NCBI GenBank assembly: GCA_945875585.1
Contig: CAMCLK010000004.1
Coordinates: 58,554-122,553, forward strand
DNA: 64,000 bases
DNA from: Candidatus Kuenenia stuttgartensis
Lineage (GTDB): Bacteria > Planctomycetota > Planctomycetia > Gemmatales > Gemmataceae
Direction of reading: 5' to 3'
A model generated the notes under the pieces. It searched no databases. It was not told the origin of the DNA and was given only the letters and a program-made list of their open reading frames with translations. Below, piece by piece: positions 35,712 through 44,809 of the stretch; the first letter of the stretch is position 1, and each line of letters begins with the position of its first letter. The translations under genes were made by a program, and so were the position numbers.

Positions 35712-37519
35712 TTGAGATCCCACGACTGCACCTCCAGGCGGCAGTAAGGACGGCCGGCATGAGAGATCTGAATCCTGAACGGCAGAAGCTTGCCATCAAC
35801 CGGACGGTAATCTCCGAAATGGATCTCGCACGGATCTTCATCGCGGTCCAAGGTGGCCTCGAGTCCCACCAAGAGGTATCCCTCGGCACCCGGTTGGAAG
35901 AATAGTTTCGATTCCACGCCCCCAAGAGCCACTCGCAACACTTCCGTATCGATACGAACAACGGACCAATCTTCCGGATCCTTTTCCTGCGGCGGGTAGT
36001 AAGGCTCCATGCCACCATGGCTCGTGTCTCCCACAAAGCCAGAACCACCTTTTTGGAATAGCTGACGGACTTGATACAAGGCAGACAGCAATCCACCACT
36101 TCCGGGAGGATCGCGCAGCGACTGGGCAGACAGGTCGGTTTTCAACGGTTCAAGGGTGAAATCGATCCCGTCGATCAGCGCCATCATCCGGTCGGGTGTG
36201 GCCCCGGTTCCAGCGGCCCATCGGAACACGGCACTGCCTTCGCGTCCCTTTTCTCCCAAATAAGCCTTCGAACGCATGACCCAGTCACCCGTTTTGGCGG
36301 AGAAATCCGATCGAACCTTGAGATTTGCCAACAGACGGTCGCGCTCCATTTTGTTGAAATGCCAGTTGGCATATCCTGCCTTGGCTTCAAACAGTTTCAA
36401 AGCGGGGCTGTCTGCGGAAGGTTTCGGCGCTGCCGGAGGCATCGGCTGGCCCGGTCTCCCCGGTACCGGCTTGGGCGGTTGCGGGGCTTCTGGCTCCTGT
36501 CGTTCATATCCCATCAGGCGCACAAGCATTTGGCGAGTGTCGGCGCCACCGCTTTCACGTTCCCGACGTATGGCCAGCGGAACGCGCCAGCCTTTGGGGT
36601 ATAACCCCAGCACATTTTTAAATTGATTGACGGTTGTCACCGATCTACCGCCAAAACGAACCAGTTCATCGCCCAGTTGCAATCCGCGTCTTTCGGCATC
36701 GGACGGAATAAGGCCTGAAACCAAAACGCGTGGCCGAGCGCCTTCTTCCTCGGAACTCGAGGCGACCACAGCGCCCAGCGAAGCGTGGTCTACCAGCAGG
36801 CCCGCTTTGAGGTGGCCAAGAAAATTCTTGATCTGGTTGATGGAAATGGCATAACCAACACCGGAATTCACCCTGCCGCGCTTGTCAAACGACCCGCGAC
36901 CATTGATACCGATGAGCTCGCCTTTCAAATTGAAAAGCGGGCCGCCGGAATTCCCAGGATTGATGCTTGTATCCGACTGAATGCAATCGGTGTATTCAAA
37001 CATCCCGCGCTCAGGATACTGATACCTTTTAACACCACTGACCATCCCAAATGTTACTGTTGGAGTGAAATCGGTGGCCAGCATGAACGGATTGCCAAGA
37101 GCCAGCGACCAATCTCCCACCTTCACCAGATCGCTGTTGCCCAAGACCGCAAACGGGAATTTCTGCTCAGGTTTGCGTGGTAATAACTTTATGAGGGCCA
37201 CGTCGCCAATGCGGTCGAGACCTACAAGCACCGCATGGTAAAGGTTGCCATCGGGAAGGCCGCACCTCAGCGCTGGACCTTGGCCAGCCACCACATGGAA
37301 ATTGGTGAGCGCGTAACCATCCGCGCTGATCAACACGCCAGAACCACCACCCGTGACAACAGCCACTACAGAGGGGCTAATTCGGGAAACCGTTTCCACA
37401 CGCTGGGCATCTTCGGCGGCCACGCGTGTGTCTGCCCCTTGCAGTGGCAGCGCACTCCATGCGAAACCCAGCACTGCCAGAAGAGAAACACCACACATCG
37501 GGCCTTTTCGCGCAGGCAT
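35708..37519 (-). CDS. HtrA/DegP-family serine protease with PDZ and extra C-terminal domain
   Basis: Exported protease of 603 residues. The catalytic triad is intact: His75 in LTNFHVV, Asp106 in IGDVALIK, Ser191 in INPGNSGGPL. A PDZ domain (about 255-335; GLIPSDAERRGLQLGDELVRFGG) follows, then a Pro-rich linker (QPPKPVPGRPGQPMPP) and an unrecognised ~220-residue C-terminal domain that probably sits in the periplasm. ATG 37519 has GGAG seven bases upstream; a TTG five codons earlier lacks this. It is the only fully competent protease of three consecutive HtrA-like genes and probably does protein quality control or processing of the operon's secreted products. Confidence 0.88.
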   Translation of the reverse strand: MPARKGPMCGVSLLAVLGFAWSALPLQGADTRVAAEDAQRVETVSRISPSVVAVVTGGGSGVLISADGYALTNFHVVAGQGPALRCGLPDGNLYHAVLVGLDRIGDVALIKLLPRKPEQKFPFAVLGNSDLVKVGDWSLALGNPFMLATDFTPTVTFGMVSGVKRYQYPERGMFEYTDCIQSDTSINPGNSGGPLFNLKGELIGINGRGSFDKRGRVNSGVGYAISINQIKNFLGHLKAGLLVDHASLGAVVASSSEEEGARPRVLVSGLIPSDAERRGLQLGDELVRFGGRSVTTVNQFKNVLGLYPKGWRVPLAIRRERESGGADTRQMLVRLMGYERQEPEAPQPPKPVPGRPGQPMPPAAPKPSADSPALKLFEAKAGYANWHFNKMERDRLLANLKVRSDFSAKTGDWVMRSKAYLGEKGREGSAVFRWAAGTGATPDRMMALIDGIDFTLEPLKTDLSAQSLRDPPGSGGLLSALYQVRQLFQKGGSGFVGDTSHGGMEPYYPPQEKDPEDWSVVRIDTEVLRVALGGVESKLFFQPGAEGYLLVGLEATLDRDEDPCEIHFGDYRPVDGKLLPFRIQISHAGRPYCRLEVQSWDLK

Positions 37520-37537
37520 CAACCCTCTCCTCAACCG

Positions 37538-38752
37538 TTAGCGTGTCAGTCTGGCATCACCCAGATGCACGTGGTGCCCATAAACCACGTCATCGGCACT
37601 GGCAGGTTCCACTGTTATTGTCAAACGCCGCACATCCTTCACCGGAACAACAATCGGCACCGAGACGCGGCGCCCTTGTCGGGCCAACGTTTGGCGCAGC
37701 AATTCCTTGCCATCGCCTTCGATCCGCAGCACAACTGGCCCACCACCACTGACAGCATCATCGAACCCGGCCATCAACCGGAAGTCGCGGTATTCTCCAC
37801 CGAGGTCGTATTCCACTTCCGTGGTGGCGGCGAGCGCCAATCCCTTAGCGTACGTTGTGCCTCCCATGCGGATGGGCCCCAGGTCCAGATTTTTGTCTAG
37901 CGTTGGCCCGGCGCGGAAACGGAATGGGTCGGCAGCAAGCGGGTCTGTCACCCGCATCCACTTCAGATCGGAAAGGTACGCTACCTTACCCCGGCTCAGA
38001 TCAATTCGGGAAGGGCCCGTTCCAGATGCATACTCACGCGTCAGCCCTCCCGACGTTTTCACTTTCCATTTCCCGCCCTCAAGGCTGAACTCGGACGCCA
38101 GCCACACACTTCCACCAGCATCGGTCACGCGCCCAATCACGGGAGCCAGACTGGCGTCGGGTAGCCTTTCGAATATCAATCCATGAATATTGGCCAGCGG
38201 CACCGGAACTGTTCGATCTGTACCCGAAGGGGTAAACAGAATCGTTTTGCCTTCGGCGTCCGTTTCACCAAGCGTTCCTTCAAGAGCATTCACAGCCTCT
38301 TGACGCAACACCGCCAATACATCACGCCGACGACGCTGTGCCAATCGGGTCGTCCAGTCTTTGCGCCACTCCTCGCGTTGCGCTTGAAAAAGCACATTGG
38401 CGACAGTTTTCACGGGTAGTTCAATCTGGCCGCCACCCACGAGGTCGATGCCTACCTGACCGCTCCGAAAACCAGCCTTGGCTGCACGGAGAGTTGTTCC
38501 ATCTGTCAGTTCGAGATCTGTCCATGCTTCAGACAGGCTGCGCGCAGGGAACGGGAAAATATCGAGGCAAACAATCTGATCCAACGGAATCGCCTGTTCA
38601 GGCTGCCCGGTGGATTTCCATGTCACAACACCACCACCGATTTTGACGGGTTCACCAAGAACCGCTCGCCCATCCACAAGCTTAAGCTCGCCAGCCAAGG
38701 CAAGGCCGGCGGCGAGGAGGCTACCAATAATGGTCAATAGAATAGACCGCAT
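37538..38752 (-). CDS. Secreted NPCBM-like domain protein
   Basis: Signal peptide (MRSILLTIIGSLLAAGLALAG) followed by a beta-rich protein of 404 residues. The C-terminal ~140 residues (DLGPIRMGGTTYAKGLALAATTEVEYDLGGEYRDFRLMAGFDD...GPVVLRIEGDGKELL) match the NPCBM (novel putative carbohydrate-binding module) domain seen in planctomycete proteins. The N-terminal part has LVDGRAVLGEPVKI-type beta repeats of unknown role. ATG 38752 is chosen; a TTG two codons earlier overlaps the upstream stop. It may bind a wall or capsule polysaccharide. It is separated from the HtrA gene by 18 bases, so it is co-transcribed. Confidence 0.78.
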   Translation of the reverse strand: MRSILLTIIGSLLAAGLALAGELKLVDGRAVLGEPVKIGGGVVTWKSTGQPEQAIPLDQIVCLDIFPFPARSLSEAWTDLELTDGTTLRAAKAGFRSGQVGIDLVGGGQIELPVKTVANVLFQAQREEWRKDWTTRLAQRRRRDVLAVLRQEAVNALEGTLGETDAEGKTILFTPSGTDRTVPVPLANIHGLIFERLPDASLAPVIGRVTDAGGSVWLASEFSLEGGKWKVKTSGGLTREYASGTGPSRIDLSRGKVAYLSDLKWMRVTDPLAADPFRFRAGPTLDKNLDLGPIRMGGTTYAKGLALAATTEVEYDLGGEYRDFRLMAGFDDAVSGGGPVVLRIEGDGKELLRQTLARQGRRVSVPIVVPVKDVRRLTITVEPASADDVVYGHHVHLGDARLTR

Positions 38753-38754
38753 GA

Positions 38755-39846
38755 TCAACGCACAGGCTTCGTCGGGCCCGCCTCATTGAGCTTTTTGAAA
38801 TAGATTTCCAAGGTCTCACGGTATTTGGCAGGTGCCCGAGCCGCCAAGTCGCGCATGGCCTGAGCTCGTTCACGGTCCGGAAGCTTGCCCCAGACCTCGG
38901 CGATTTCCATGGCGCGTTTGCCATCGACATCGCCCTTGCCGCCACCGTTACCACCAACACTGTCCTGCTGGGGACTCGAAGGCTGGATGGTATTTCCTGG
39001 TTGGCCTTCCTGCTGACCGCCATTGGGGCAATTGCCACCGTTGCTTCCCGACTGGTTCTTTTGCTGGTTTTCAAGCTCCTTGATCATTTCGTCCAGCCTG
39101 AGAACCACTTCTTTCTGAATTTTCTGAGTCTGCTTGCCGCCGCGCATATGGTCAAGTCGACGGGTAATTTGGTCCATCTTCCGGGAAATCCAACCCAGAT
39201 CTTTATCGTTCCAAGTCTGAACATCCATCAGCATCAGAGAGCCCAGATTCTTGTAGCGCTCCGGCATTTCTTGCAAATCCCCTAGCAGGCGCTCCAGCGT
39301 GGCCAACGCTTCAGGCTTACGAACCAGCGCATGTTCTGAAACAGCGCGATGAAACAGATAAGTGGCCGGATCAGCCACCTGCTCGGGCTTGAATAGTTTC
39401 AGGCTATCGAGCGCATCCTCGTGAATCCGTCGATTCGACAGGGCGCGGGCATAGGCAACAGCCACGTTGGCGCGAACCGCCACGGGAACCTTCTCGTTCA
39501 TCAACCATGCGGGCGGTACGGAAGGTGCCGGACCTGCCGAGCGAGCCAACGCCAACAAGGCTGAGGCGTCGGGATAACCCAAAGCAATGGTGTCAGCCAC
39601 GCGATCTGCAAGCACACGATCACCCAGCCACAGCGGTGCAACGCGGGCAGGATCTATGCTTGCCCCGCCTAAGCGCGCCAATTCTTCAGCCTTGGCGCGG
39701 GCAGCAGCACTGTCCATTGGCCTTAGCACGCCAAAATTCAGTTCTGCTGGGCCGGGCTTGTTATCGCCCCTGCCAGTTTCCCACGAAAAGCCGTCAGCCG
39801 TTATGCCCAGCAACGCAACCAGAGCCCATTTCGCATGAATTCTCAT
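38755..39846 (-). CDS. Secreted protein of unknown function with TPR-like and Gly/Gln-rich parts
   Basis: Protein of 363 residues with an N-terminal signal (MRIHAKWALVALLGITADG). Residues 100-200 read as helical repeats (VAVAYARALSNRRIHEDALDSLKLF, TYLFHRAVSEHALVRKPEALATLERLL), and a coiled helix around 220-260 (KEVVLRLDEMIKELENQQKN) leads into a Gln/Gly/Asn-rich linker (NGGNCPNGGQQEGQPG) and a C-terminal helical segment ending KYRETLEIYFKKLNEAGP. This layout recurs in planctomycete secreted proteins that accompany HtrA and BON genes; no enzymatic motif is seen. It lies 20 bases downstream of the KDG-repeat gene and directly overlaps the next gene's start region. Confidence 0.7.
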   Translation of the reverse strand: MRIHAKWALVALLGITADGFSWETGRGDNKPGPAELNFGVLRPMDSAAARAKAEELARLGGASIDPARVAPLWLGDRVLADRVADTIALGYPDASALLALARSAGPAPSVPPAWLMNEKVPVAVRANVAVAYARALSNRRIHEDALDSLKLFKPEQVADPATYLFHRAVSEHALVRKPEALATLERLLGDLQEMPERYKNLGSLMLMDVQTWNDKDLGWISRKMDQITRRLDHMRGGKQTQKIQKEVVLRLDEMIKELENQQKNQSGSNGGNCPNGGQQEGQPGNTIQPSSPQQDSVGGNGGGKGDVDGKRAMEIAEVWGKLPDRERAQAMRDLAARAPAKYRETLEIYFKKLNEAGPTKPVR

Positions 39847-39866
39847 TGGCGTTTCCTCCCAGCGGT

Positions 39867-41756
39867 TTACTGCCCCTTGTTGCGCCCCAGGGAAATGTCC
39901 CGGGTCACTTTGCCGATCTTGTCCTGCCTCTTGCTTAATTCACGTATCTCTTTCAGCACCTGCTCCGCCTGCGCCTTCGCGCGGGGATCTTTCAGTTGCG
40001 AAATATCAGGCGCCTGTTCGCCATCAAACTTTTTGCCATGCGATTCGGTGCGTTTATTGATCTGTATCTGCATTGAGCGAATGGTTTTTAATTCTGAAAT
40101 TTGGTCGATCAGTCGCTGATCTTGTTGAGCTGGGCTTTGCTGGCCGGGTTGACCGGGTTCTGGTGGCTTGCGGTTCTTGTTGTCTTGCTGGGCCTTCTTC
40201 AGGCTCTCAATCATTTCCTTCAGCGTCGCGATGATATCTTCCTCGATTTTAACCGTTTCCTCGCCCACATCAGCAAGCTTGAGGCGATCACGCACATTGG
40301 TCATGTCGTCGCGCACCTGACGGAAGATCTCGGCAAACGCCACAGCCGACCCCTCAGCTTCGATCAACTTCAAGGCATCGCCTGCCTTGCGGACAATTTG
40401 ATCTTCACGATCGTGCAATTCCAATGCCCGCTGTTCATCAGCGCGGTCCGCGCGGCGGTCTGGGCGGGCGTTGACAGATGTTTGAACTTCAACGGTGCCG
40501 CCACGCACCTCCGTCTGCAGTCGCAGGATTTCAATGCAGCGCGCTTGCAACTGCACCAAAACGCGGTCAATTTCTTCCTCACGAAGTTGTCGCAACAAAT
40601 CTTCCAGTTTTTTCTGAGCTTCTTTCAGTTTGTCGATCGCATCCCCCTGCTTGTTTGAAGCAGCCTTGCGATCCTCTTTAGCGATTTTCTTTTCGGATTC
40701 TTCCTGCAACTCAATGCCTTCCTGAATCCGTTTGCGCGCATTGTCTTTTTCAGGTGGAAGTGGCTGTTTACCGGCATCAGCAGACTCATCACCACCTTTT
40801 CCATCTTTCCCCATACCGTCCATGGGGTCGCCGTCCTTACCTTTACCGTCTTTACCCTTGCCGTCTTTCGGGTCGCCATCCTTACCTTTGCCGTCCTTGT
40901 CCTTACCGTTTTTTGAGTCGCCGTCTTTACCTTTGCCGTCCTTGTCTTTACCGTCTTTTGAGTCGCCGTCTTTACCTTTGCCGTCCTTGTCCTTACCGTC
41001 TTTCGAGTCACCGTCCTTGTCCTTAACGTCTTTCGGGTCGCCGTCTTTACCTTTACCGTCCTTGCCCTTACCGTCTTTCGAGTCGCCGTCTTTACCTTTA
41101 CCGTCCTTGCCCTTACCGTCTTTCGGGTCGCCGTCTTTACCTTTGCCGTCCTTGCCTTCAATCAGATTTTTGAGATCCTTGGTTTCTTTAGTCACTCGCG
41201 CTTGCGCTTTTTCGAGCTCTTCTTTGCCCATGCGGCCCTGCTCGGTACTGCCGCGCACGCGCTCCTGCTTGCCAATGACGTCTTTGATGCGTTCAAGAAT
41301 CTTTTTGGCTTCTTCCCGCTGCCGACGCAGTTCAGCCTCGGGATCCCGATTGAGAGCCTCGATCAGGCGCGCCAGATCTTCGGCCAAATCCTTGTTGCGA
41401 TCGACAAGGTCCTGCAATTTATCGGTGCTTTTAAACAGTTCCTGCTTGCGCAGATCTTGCAGTATATTTTCGAATTTCGCGTCTGTTGATTTCTCTTCAA
41501 TCATTTTCAGAGCGCTGGTGATCGAAGCAGCCCTGAGTTTGTCTTCCGGCTTGCCTGATTTTTCTAGACGCTGTTCCAGCAATTTAAGCGCCAGCTTGAA
41601 TTCGAGAAATTCCCGCTGAAGCCGTGCTTGGGTACCAACAGATTCGCCAGCAACGGGAGTGGCGCCAGTTGCGGCCGGTTTGGGCTGGCTGAATACAGGC
41701 AGAACCACAAGGCCTGTGGCCAAGAAAACCAAAACCAGCAATCCTGTCAGGCGCAT
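39867..41756 (-). CDS. Secreted coiled-coil protein with a KDGKGKDGD tandem-repeat region
   Basis: A 629-residue exported protein: signal (MRLTGLLVLVFLATGLVVLPVFS), long charged coiled coil (about 45-200), then about 115 residues of tandem 15-residue units based on GKDGKGKDGDPKD (roughly residues 200-315; bases about 40810-41160), then another charged coiled-coil half (330-600) that ends in GQPGQQSPAQQ. One unit is shortened by five residues. No enzymatic motif. The repeats give a highly charged, glycine-rich, probably disordered arm; together with its neighbours (NPCBM, HtrA homologues) it is likely an envelope or surface structural protein. First gene of the operon; a 202-base gap separates it from ndk. 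Confidence 0.82.
   Translation of the reverse strand: MRLTGLLVLVFLATGLVVLPVFSQPKPAATGATPVAGESVGTQARLQREFLEFKLALKLLEQRLEKSGKPEDKLRAASITSALKMIEEKSTDAKFENILQDLRKQELFKSTDKLQDLVDRNKDLAEDLARLIEALNRDPEAELRRQREEAKKILERIKDVIGKQERVRGSTEQGRMGKEELEKAQARVTKETKDLKNLIEGKDGKGKDGDPKDGKGKDGKGKDGDSKDGKGKDGKGKDGDPKDVKDKDGDSKDGKDKDGKGKDGDSKDGKDKDGKGKDGDSKNGKDKDGKGKDGDPKDGKGKDGKGKDGDPMDGMGKDGKGGDESADAGKQPLPPEKDNARKRIQEGIELQEESEKKIAKEDRKAASNKQGDAIDKLKEAQKKLEDLLRQLREEEIDRVLVQLQARCIEILRLQTEVRGGTVEVQTSVNARPDRRADRADEQRALELHDREDQIVRKAGDALKLIEAEGSAVAFAEIFRQVRDDMTNVRDRLKLADVGEETVKIEEDIIATLKEMIESLKKAQQDNKNRKPPEPGQPGQQSPAQQDQRLIDQISELKTIRSMQIQINKRTESHGKKFDGEQAPDISQLKDPRAKAQAEQVLKEIRELSKRQDKIGKVTRDISLGRNKGQ
40810..41160 (-). 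repeat. 45-bp tandem repeat region inside the coiled-coil gene
   Basis: About eight units of 45 bp coding for GKDGKGKDGDPKD-type 15-mers (P alternates with S), with one unit 15 bp short. The code variants are mostly A-rich/G-rich codons of Lys, Asp and Gly. Copy number probably varies by slippage. Confidence 0.85.
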
Positions 41757-41958
41757 GAGATCACCCCCGGCGGCAGTCTGTTGCCAGACCCATTGCGGGA
41801 CCTCCCCACCAGCACGACGTGCCAGACTGGGTTTTGGATCGACCCATAGTAGAGTCTAGCGCACCCCGACGTGGTATTCGAGGCAATTCACGAAGATCTC
41901 ATGAAGATAGGCCCTTTCCGTGGAGAGGTCAGGGCCCACTCATGACACAACCCGAAAA

Positions 41959-42408
41959 TCAGCCAGCAACCCAAGCGGTGTCGGTGGTCTGCCATGCGGT
42001 CAATTCTTCGGCCTTGAACCACAGGGCAATTTCAACCTTGGCGTTATCAACGCTGTCTGAACCGTGCACCAGGTTGTTCTGGATGCTGATCGCATAGTCG
42101 CCCCGGATGGTACCGGGAGGCGACTTAATGCCATCAGTGGCTCCCATCAGACCGCGCACTGCCGCCACAGCCTCACGCCCTTCCAACACCAAGGCCACCG
42201 TTGGGCCAGAGGTCAGAAAGCTGATCAAGCTTGGGTAAAAAGGACGCGCAGCGTGAGCTTCGTAGTGCTTTTCTGCCAACTCTTTGCTGGCAAGCACCTG
42301 CTTCAGGCCCACCACGGTGAGTCCCTTGCGCTCAAAACGGCCAATAAGCTCACCAACCAAGCGGCGGTGTGAAGCATCGGGTTTCAAAAGTACCAGTGTT
42401 CGTTCCAT
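41959..42408 (-). CDS. ndk: Nucleoside diphosphate kinase
   Basis: Housekeeping enzyme that transfers the gamma-phosphate from ATP to nucleoside diphosphates. The 149-residue protein shows ERTLVLLKPDA at the start, the TSGPTVALVLEG block and the active-site NLVHGSDSVDNAKVEI with catalytic His115. ATG 42408 has GGAG five bases upstream; an ATG one codon earlier has only two bases of spacing. Its start overlaps the stop of the DUF1080 gene upstream. Confidence 0.95.
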   Translation of the reverse strand: MERTLVLLKPDASHRRLVGELIGRFERKGLTVVGLKQVLASKELAEKHYEAHAARPFYPSLISFLTSGPTVALVLEGREAVAAVRGLMGATDGIKSPPGTIRGDYAISIQNNLVHGSDSVDNAKVEIALWFKAEELTAWQTTDTAWVAG

Positions 42409-43145
42409 CATTTCTCCTTTTTCTTCACGAGCCAGATATTCCGGTACTGGGCCGGGTTACCATGATCCTGCAACAACAAGGGCCCCGGAGTCGAGGGATC
42501 TCCTCCCAAACCGGAAGTCGTGTTGTCCTTGGTGATAATAACCTTGTCGTGAATGACAACACCATTAAGCCGCACCGAGATAATTCCAGGGGCTACCTTC
42601 TTGCCTTCAGCAAACCCAGGGGGCACAAAGTCGATGTCGTAAGCCTGCCACGTCGCCGGGGCCTTGCATGCGTTTACCAGCGGCTTGGCAATCCCGTAGA
42701 TACCGCCGCAGTCGCCCTCACCCGGCTTTTCAATCCCATAGCTGTCGAGGACCTGAACCTCATAGCGGCCTTGCAAATAAACGCCACTATTCCCGCGCCC
42801 CTGCCCTTTGTCTCCGGGCATATACGGAGTACGAAACTCCACATGTAGCCGCACGGGGCCATCGATCTGGAATTTGCTGAGAAGATCACTGGTGCCGGGA
42901 ACCACCTGCAAGGCCCCACCCGTGGCCAATTTCCAGGCGCCGGGCTTGCCACCATTGCGATGCACCCAGCCGTCGAGTGATTTACCATCAAACAGAACAA
43001 CCGCGCCTGCAGGCGGTTGGGTTGATGGCGCATCGACGCCATCTTCAGGCTTGGCCAGCTTCAAACCTTGCAGCCGATCTGGAAATGGATCGACCGGAGC
43101 TTGTGCTAAAGCGCAGGCCACAGCGGCCCAGATTGGAAGAGTCAT
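42408..43145 (-). CDS. Secreted DUF1080 (3-keto-disaccharide hydrolase-like) protein
   Basis: Exported protein (signal MTLPIWAAVACALAQA) with the LamG-like DUF1080 fold: VLFDGKSLDGWVHRNGGKPGAWKL near residues 50-75, LLSKFQIDGPVRLHVEFRTPYMPGDKGQGRGNSGVYLQGRYEVQVLDSYG in the middle, then PPATWQAYDIDFVPP-like and GPLLLQDHGNPAQYRNIWL at the C-terminus. Family members hydrolyse 3-keto-glycosides and are abundant in planctomycetes. ATG 43145 has AAGGA nine bases upstream; an ATG three codons earlier places it too close. Coupled to ndk. Confidence 0.88.
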   Translation of the reverse strand: MTLPIWAAVACALAQAPVDPFPDRLQGLKLAKPEDGVDAPSTQPPAGAVVLFDGKSLDGWVHRNGGKPGAWKLATGGALQVVPGTSDLLSKFQIDGPVRLHVEFRTPYMPGDKGQGRGNSGVYLQGRYEVQVLDSYGIEKPGEGDCGGIYGIAKPLVNACKAPATWQAYDIDFVPPGFAEGKKVAPGIISVRLNGVVIHDKVIITKDNTTSGLGGDPSTPGPLLLQDHGNPAQYRNIWLVKKKEK

Positions 43146-43238
43146 GTCGCGCATTCCTTCTGAGGTAATAGGTGTGAAAAGAGCACTGTACTATGCCAAT
43201 CAGATCGCTTCCACTACCCGTGGCAAGCACTTCTTGCC

Positions 43239-44093
43239 ATGAGCGCTGTAATCCGCCATGATGGAGCCATGGCCCAAATCAAGGAAGTATCGGGCGTAAC
43301 GGGCACGATGCCCCTGCTCCCACACGTGAACCAACGAACGACCCATCCTCGCTCAGGATTGGAAAGTTTCGCCCCATTAACACTAGCAGAACTCGATTCC
43401 GAGGGTTTGCTGGCCCGTCATGACACTAAGTACGTCTTTCATGAATCAGTATTGACCAGCATGCTGGAAGAGCTTGTTCCATGGTGCCGCGTCCTTGATA
43501 TCAACGGCCGCAGGGCGTTCGGCTACGACAGTTTGTATCTCGATACGGCAGATCGGTATTTGTACCGTTGCCACCATCAGGGACATATTCGACGCACCAA
43601 AGTGCGCTGGCGTGTATACCGCGATTCAGGCCGCTGTTATTTTGAAGTCAAGCGGAAGGAAACTTCCGATATGACCGTGAAAACGCGATTGGAGGATCCC
43701 CTGGGCCCCCAAGCTGTGCTTTCGGTAAGACACAGGGCCTTGTTGGGTACCCAGATTTTGCTTCCACTCAATCCGGTCATGTGGGTTCGCTACGACCGTA
43801 TCACACTTTTGGCACACGACCGATCTACCAAATTGACCATCGACACCAACCTCGAATTCCTGCAAGAAGGGGCAAGTCGCGCCTTTCCCGGGTTGGTGAT
43901 CGCGGAAATCAAAACCCATGCTGTGCGGCCGCGCGGCCCCATCGCCGGGCTGCTTGCCCGCCACCATGTGCGGCCCATGAGTTTCAGCAAATACTGCGCG
44001 GGACTGGCGGCCCTGGAACCGGTGCCTTCCCAATTCATGCGACCGGTCATTCGCCACGTGGAAAGGATCTCGGATCATGTTACCGTTCGCTGA
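43239..44093 (+). CDS. VTC-domain protein, probable polyphosphate polymerase
   Basis: Protein of 284 residues with the VTC (vacuolar transporter chaperone) catalytic-tunnel domain: RHDTKYVFHESVL, YDSLYLDTADRYLYRCHHQGHIRRTKVRWRVYRDSGRCYFEVKRKET, and AEIKTHAVRP...RPMSFSKYCAGLAAL. The alternating basic residues (KVRWRVYR, EVKRKE, KYC) are those that line the polyphosphate channel in the eukaryotic enzyme. In bacteria VTC proteins occur with DUF4956 membrane proteins, as here (17-base overlap with the next gene). The start is uncertain; several ATGs lie in the first 30 codons. A polyphosphate product is inferred from the family. Confidence 0.85.
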   Translation: MSAVIRHDGAMAQIKEVSGVTGTMPLLPHVNQRTTHPRSGLESFAPLTLAELDSEGLLARHDTKYVFHESVLTSMLEELVPWCRVLDINGRRAFGYDSLYLDTADRYLYRCHHQGHIRRTKVRWRVYRDSGRCYFEVKRKETSDMTVKTRLEDPLGPQAVLSVRHRALLGTQILLPLNPVMWVRYDRITLLAHDRSTKLTIDTNLEFLQEGASRAFPGLVIAEIKTHAVRPRGPIAGLLARHHVRPMSFSKYCAGLAALEPVPSQFMRPVIRHVERISDHVTVR

Positions 44094-44745
44094 AATCATT
44101 CCCTCTGCCGTTGCCCCCATGGCGCACGACTGGAGCCACCTGATCAATTTCGGGTTCCGTCTGGGGGTGGATGCCATCGCCCTGATTGTGCTTGTGCGGG
44201 TGCTTTACTACCCCAGGCATCACAACAAGGACTTCGTGTTTTCGTTCACGCTTTTCAATGTCATCAACTTTTTGATCTGCCATCTGCTGAGCAACAACAA
44301 CCTGCAGGTGGGCTTCGCCTTTGGCCTGTTCGCTATTTTCAGCATCCTGCGTTACCGCACCGTTGCTGTGCCCATCCGTGAAATGGCCTATCTTGTGAGC
44401 GCTGTTACCCTTGGCCTGATCAATGCCCTGACCGAACTCCCAGCGGGCTGGACGGAGCTGATCATTGCCAATGTTGGTCTTTTGGGGCTAACGGCGCTTT
44501 TAGACCGTGATGGCACATTGCCTCACGAGAACACAATGTTTATCCTGTACGACAGGCCTGAATTGCTGCTGGCAGATCGCCGAAACGAATTATTGGAAGA
44601 TTTGCGTTTGCGTACTGGGCTGACAATCCATAGGGTTCAAGTAGACCGGATTGATTTGGTTCGCGACATGGCAAGGATTCGTGTGTTTCACTTTTCGGTA
44701 TCCACACCTGCGATTGCAGAGAGCAGTGGTGGCGACGGAGATTGA
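44077..44745 (+). CDS. DUF4956 membrane protein, partner of the VTC protein
   Basis: A 222-residue integral membrane protein with three or four helices (NFGFRLGVDAIALIVLVRVLYY, NVINFLICHLL, VGFAFGLFAIFSILRYRTVAVPIREMAYLVSAVTLGLINA) followed by a C-terminal cytoplasmic domain (NRR...DLRLRTGLTIHRVQVDRIDLVRDMARIRVFHF). The GLFAIFSILRYRT/PIREMAYLV core is diagnostic of DUF4956. It overlaps the VTC gene by 17 bases and probably anchors the polymerase or channels the polyphosphate chain. ATG 44077 has AAGGA nine bases upstream. Confidence 0.85.
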   Translation: MLPFAEIIPSAVAPMAHDWSHLINFGFRLGVDAIALIVLVRVLYYPRHHNKDFVFSFTLFNVINFLICHLLSNNNLQVGFAFGLFAIFSILRYRTVAVPIREMAYLVSAVTLGLINALTELPAGWTELIIANVGLLGLTALLDRDGTLPHENTMFILYDRPELLLADRRNELLEDLRLRTGLTIHRVQVDRIDLVRDMARIRVFHFSVSTPAIAESSGGDGD

Positions 44746-44769
44746 AAAGGCGAACCATGGCAACCGGGT

Positions 44770-44797
44770 TTGACAAAGACGGTGCTGACGTGATAGA
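44770..44797 (+). promoter_or_regulatory. sigma70-type promoter of the tRNA-Gln/tRNA-Pro pair
   Basis: TTGACA (44770-44775) is a perfect -35; GATAGA (44792-44797) serves as -10 with a 16-base spacer, predicting a start near 44805, just ahead of tRNA-Gln. Position directly after the DUF4956 gene fits. Confidence 0.6.
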
Positions 44798-44809
44798 AAA
44801 CAGGCGTAT

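Noticed and set aside
40732..41619. A 295-codon + frame rich in Ser/Pro/Leu
   Set aside because: Antisense shadow of the KDG-repeat and coiled-coil gene; codon pattern is that of mirrored lysine/aspartate codons.
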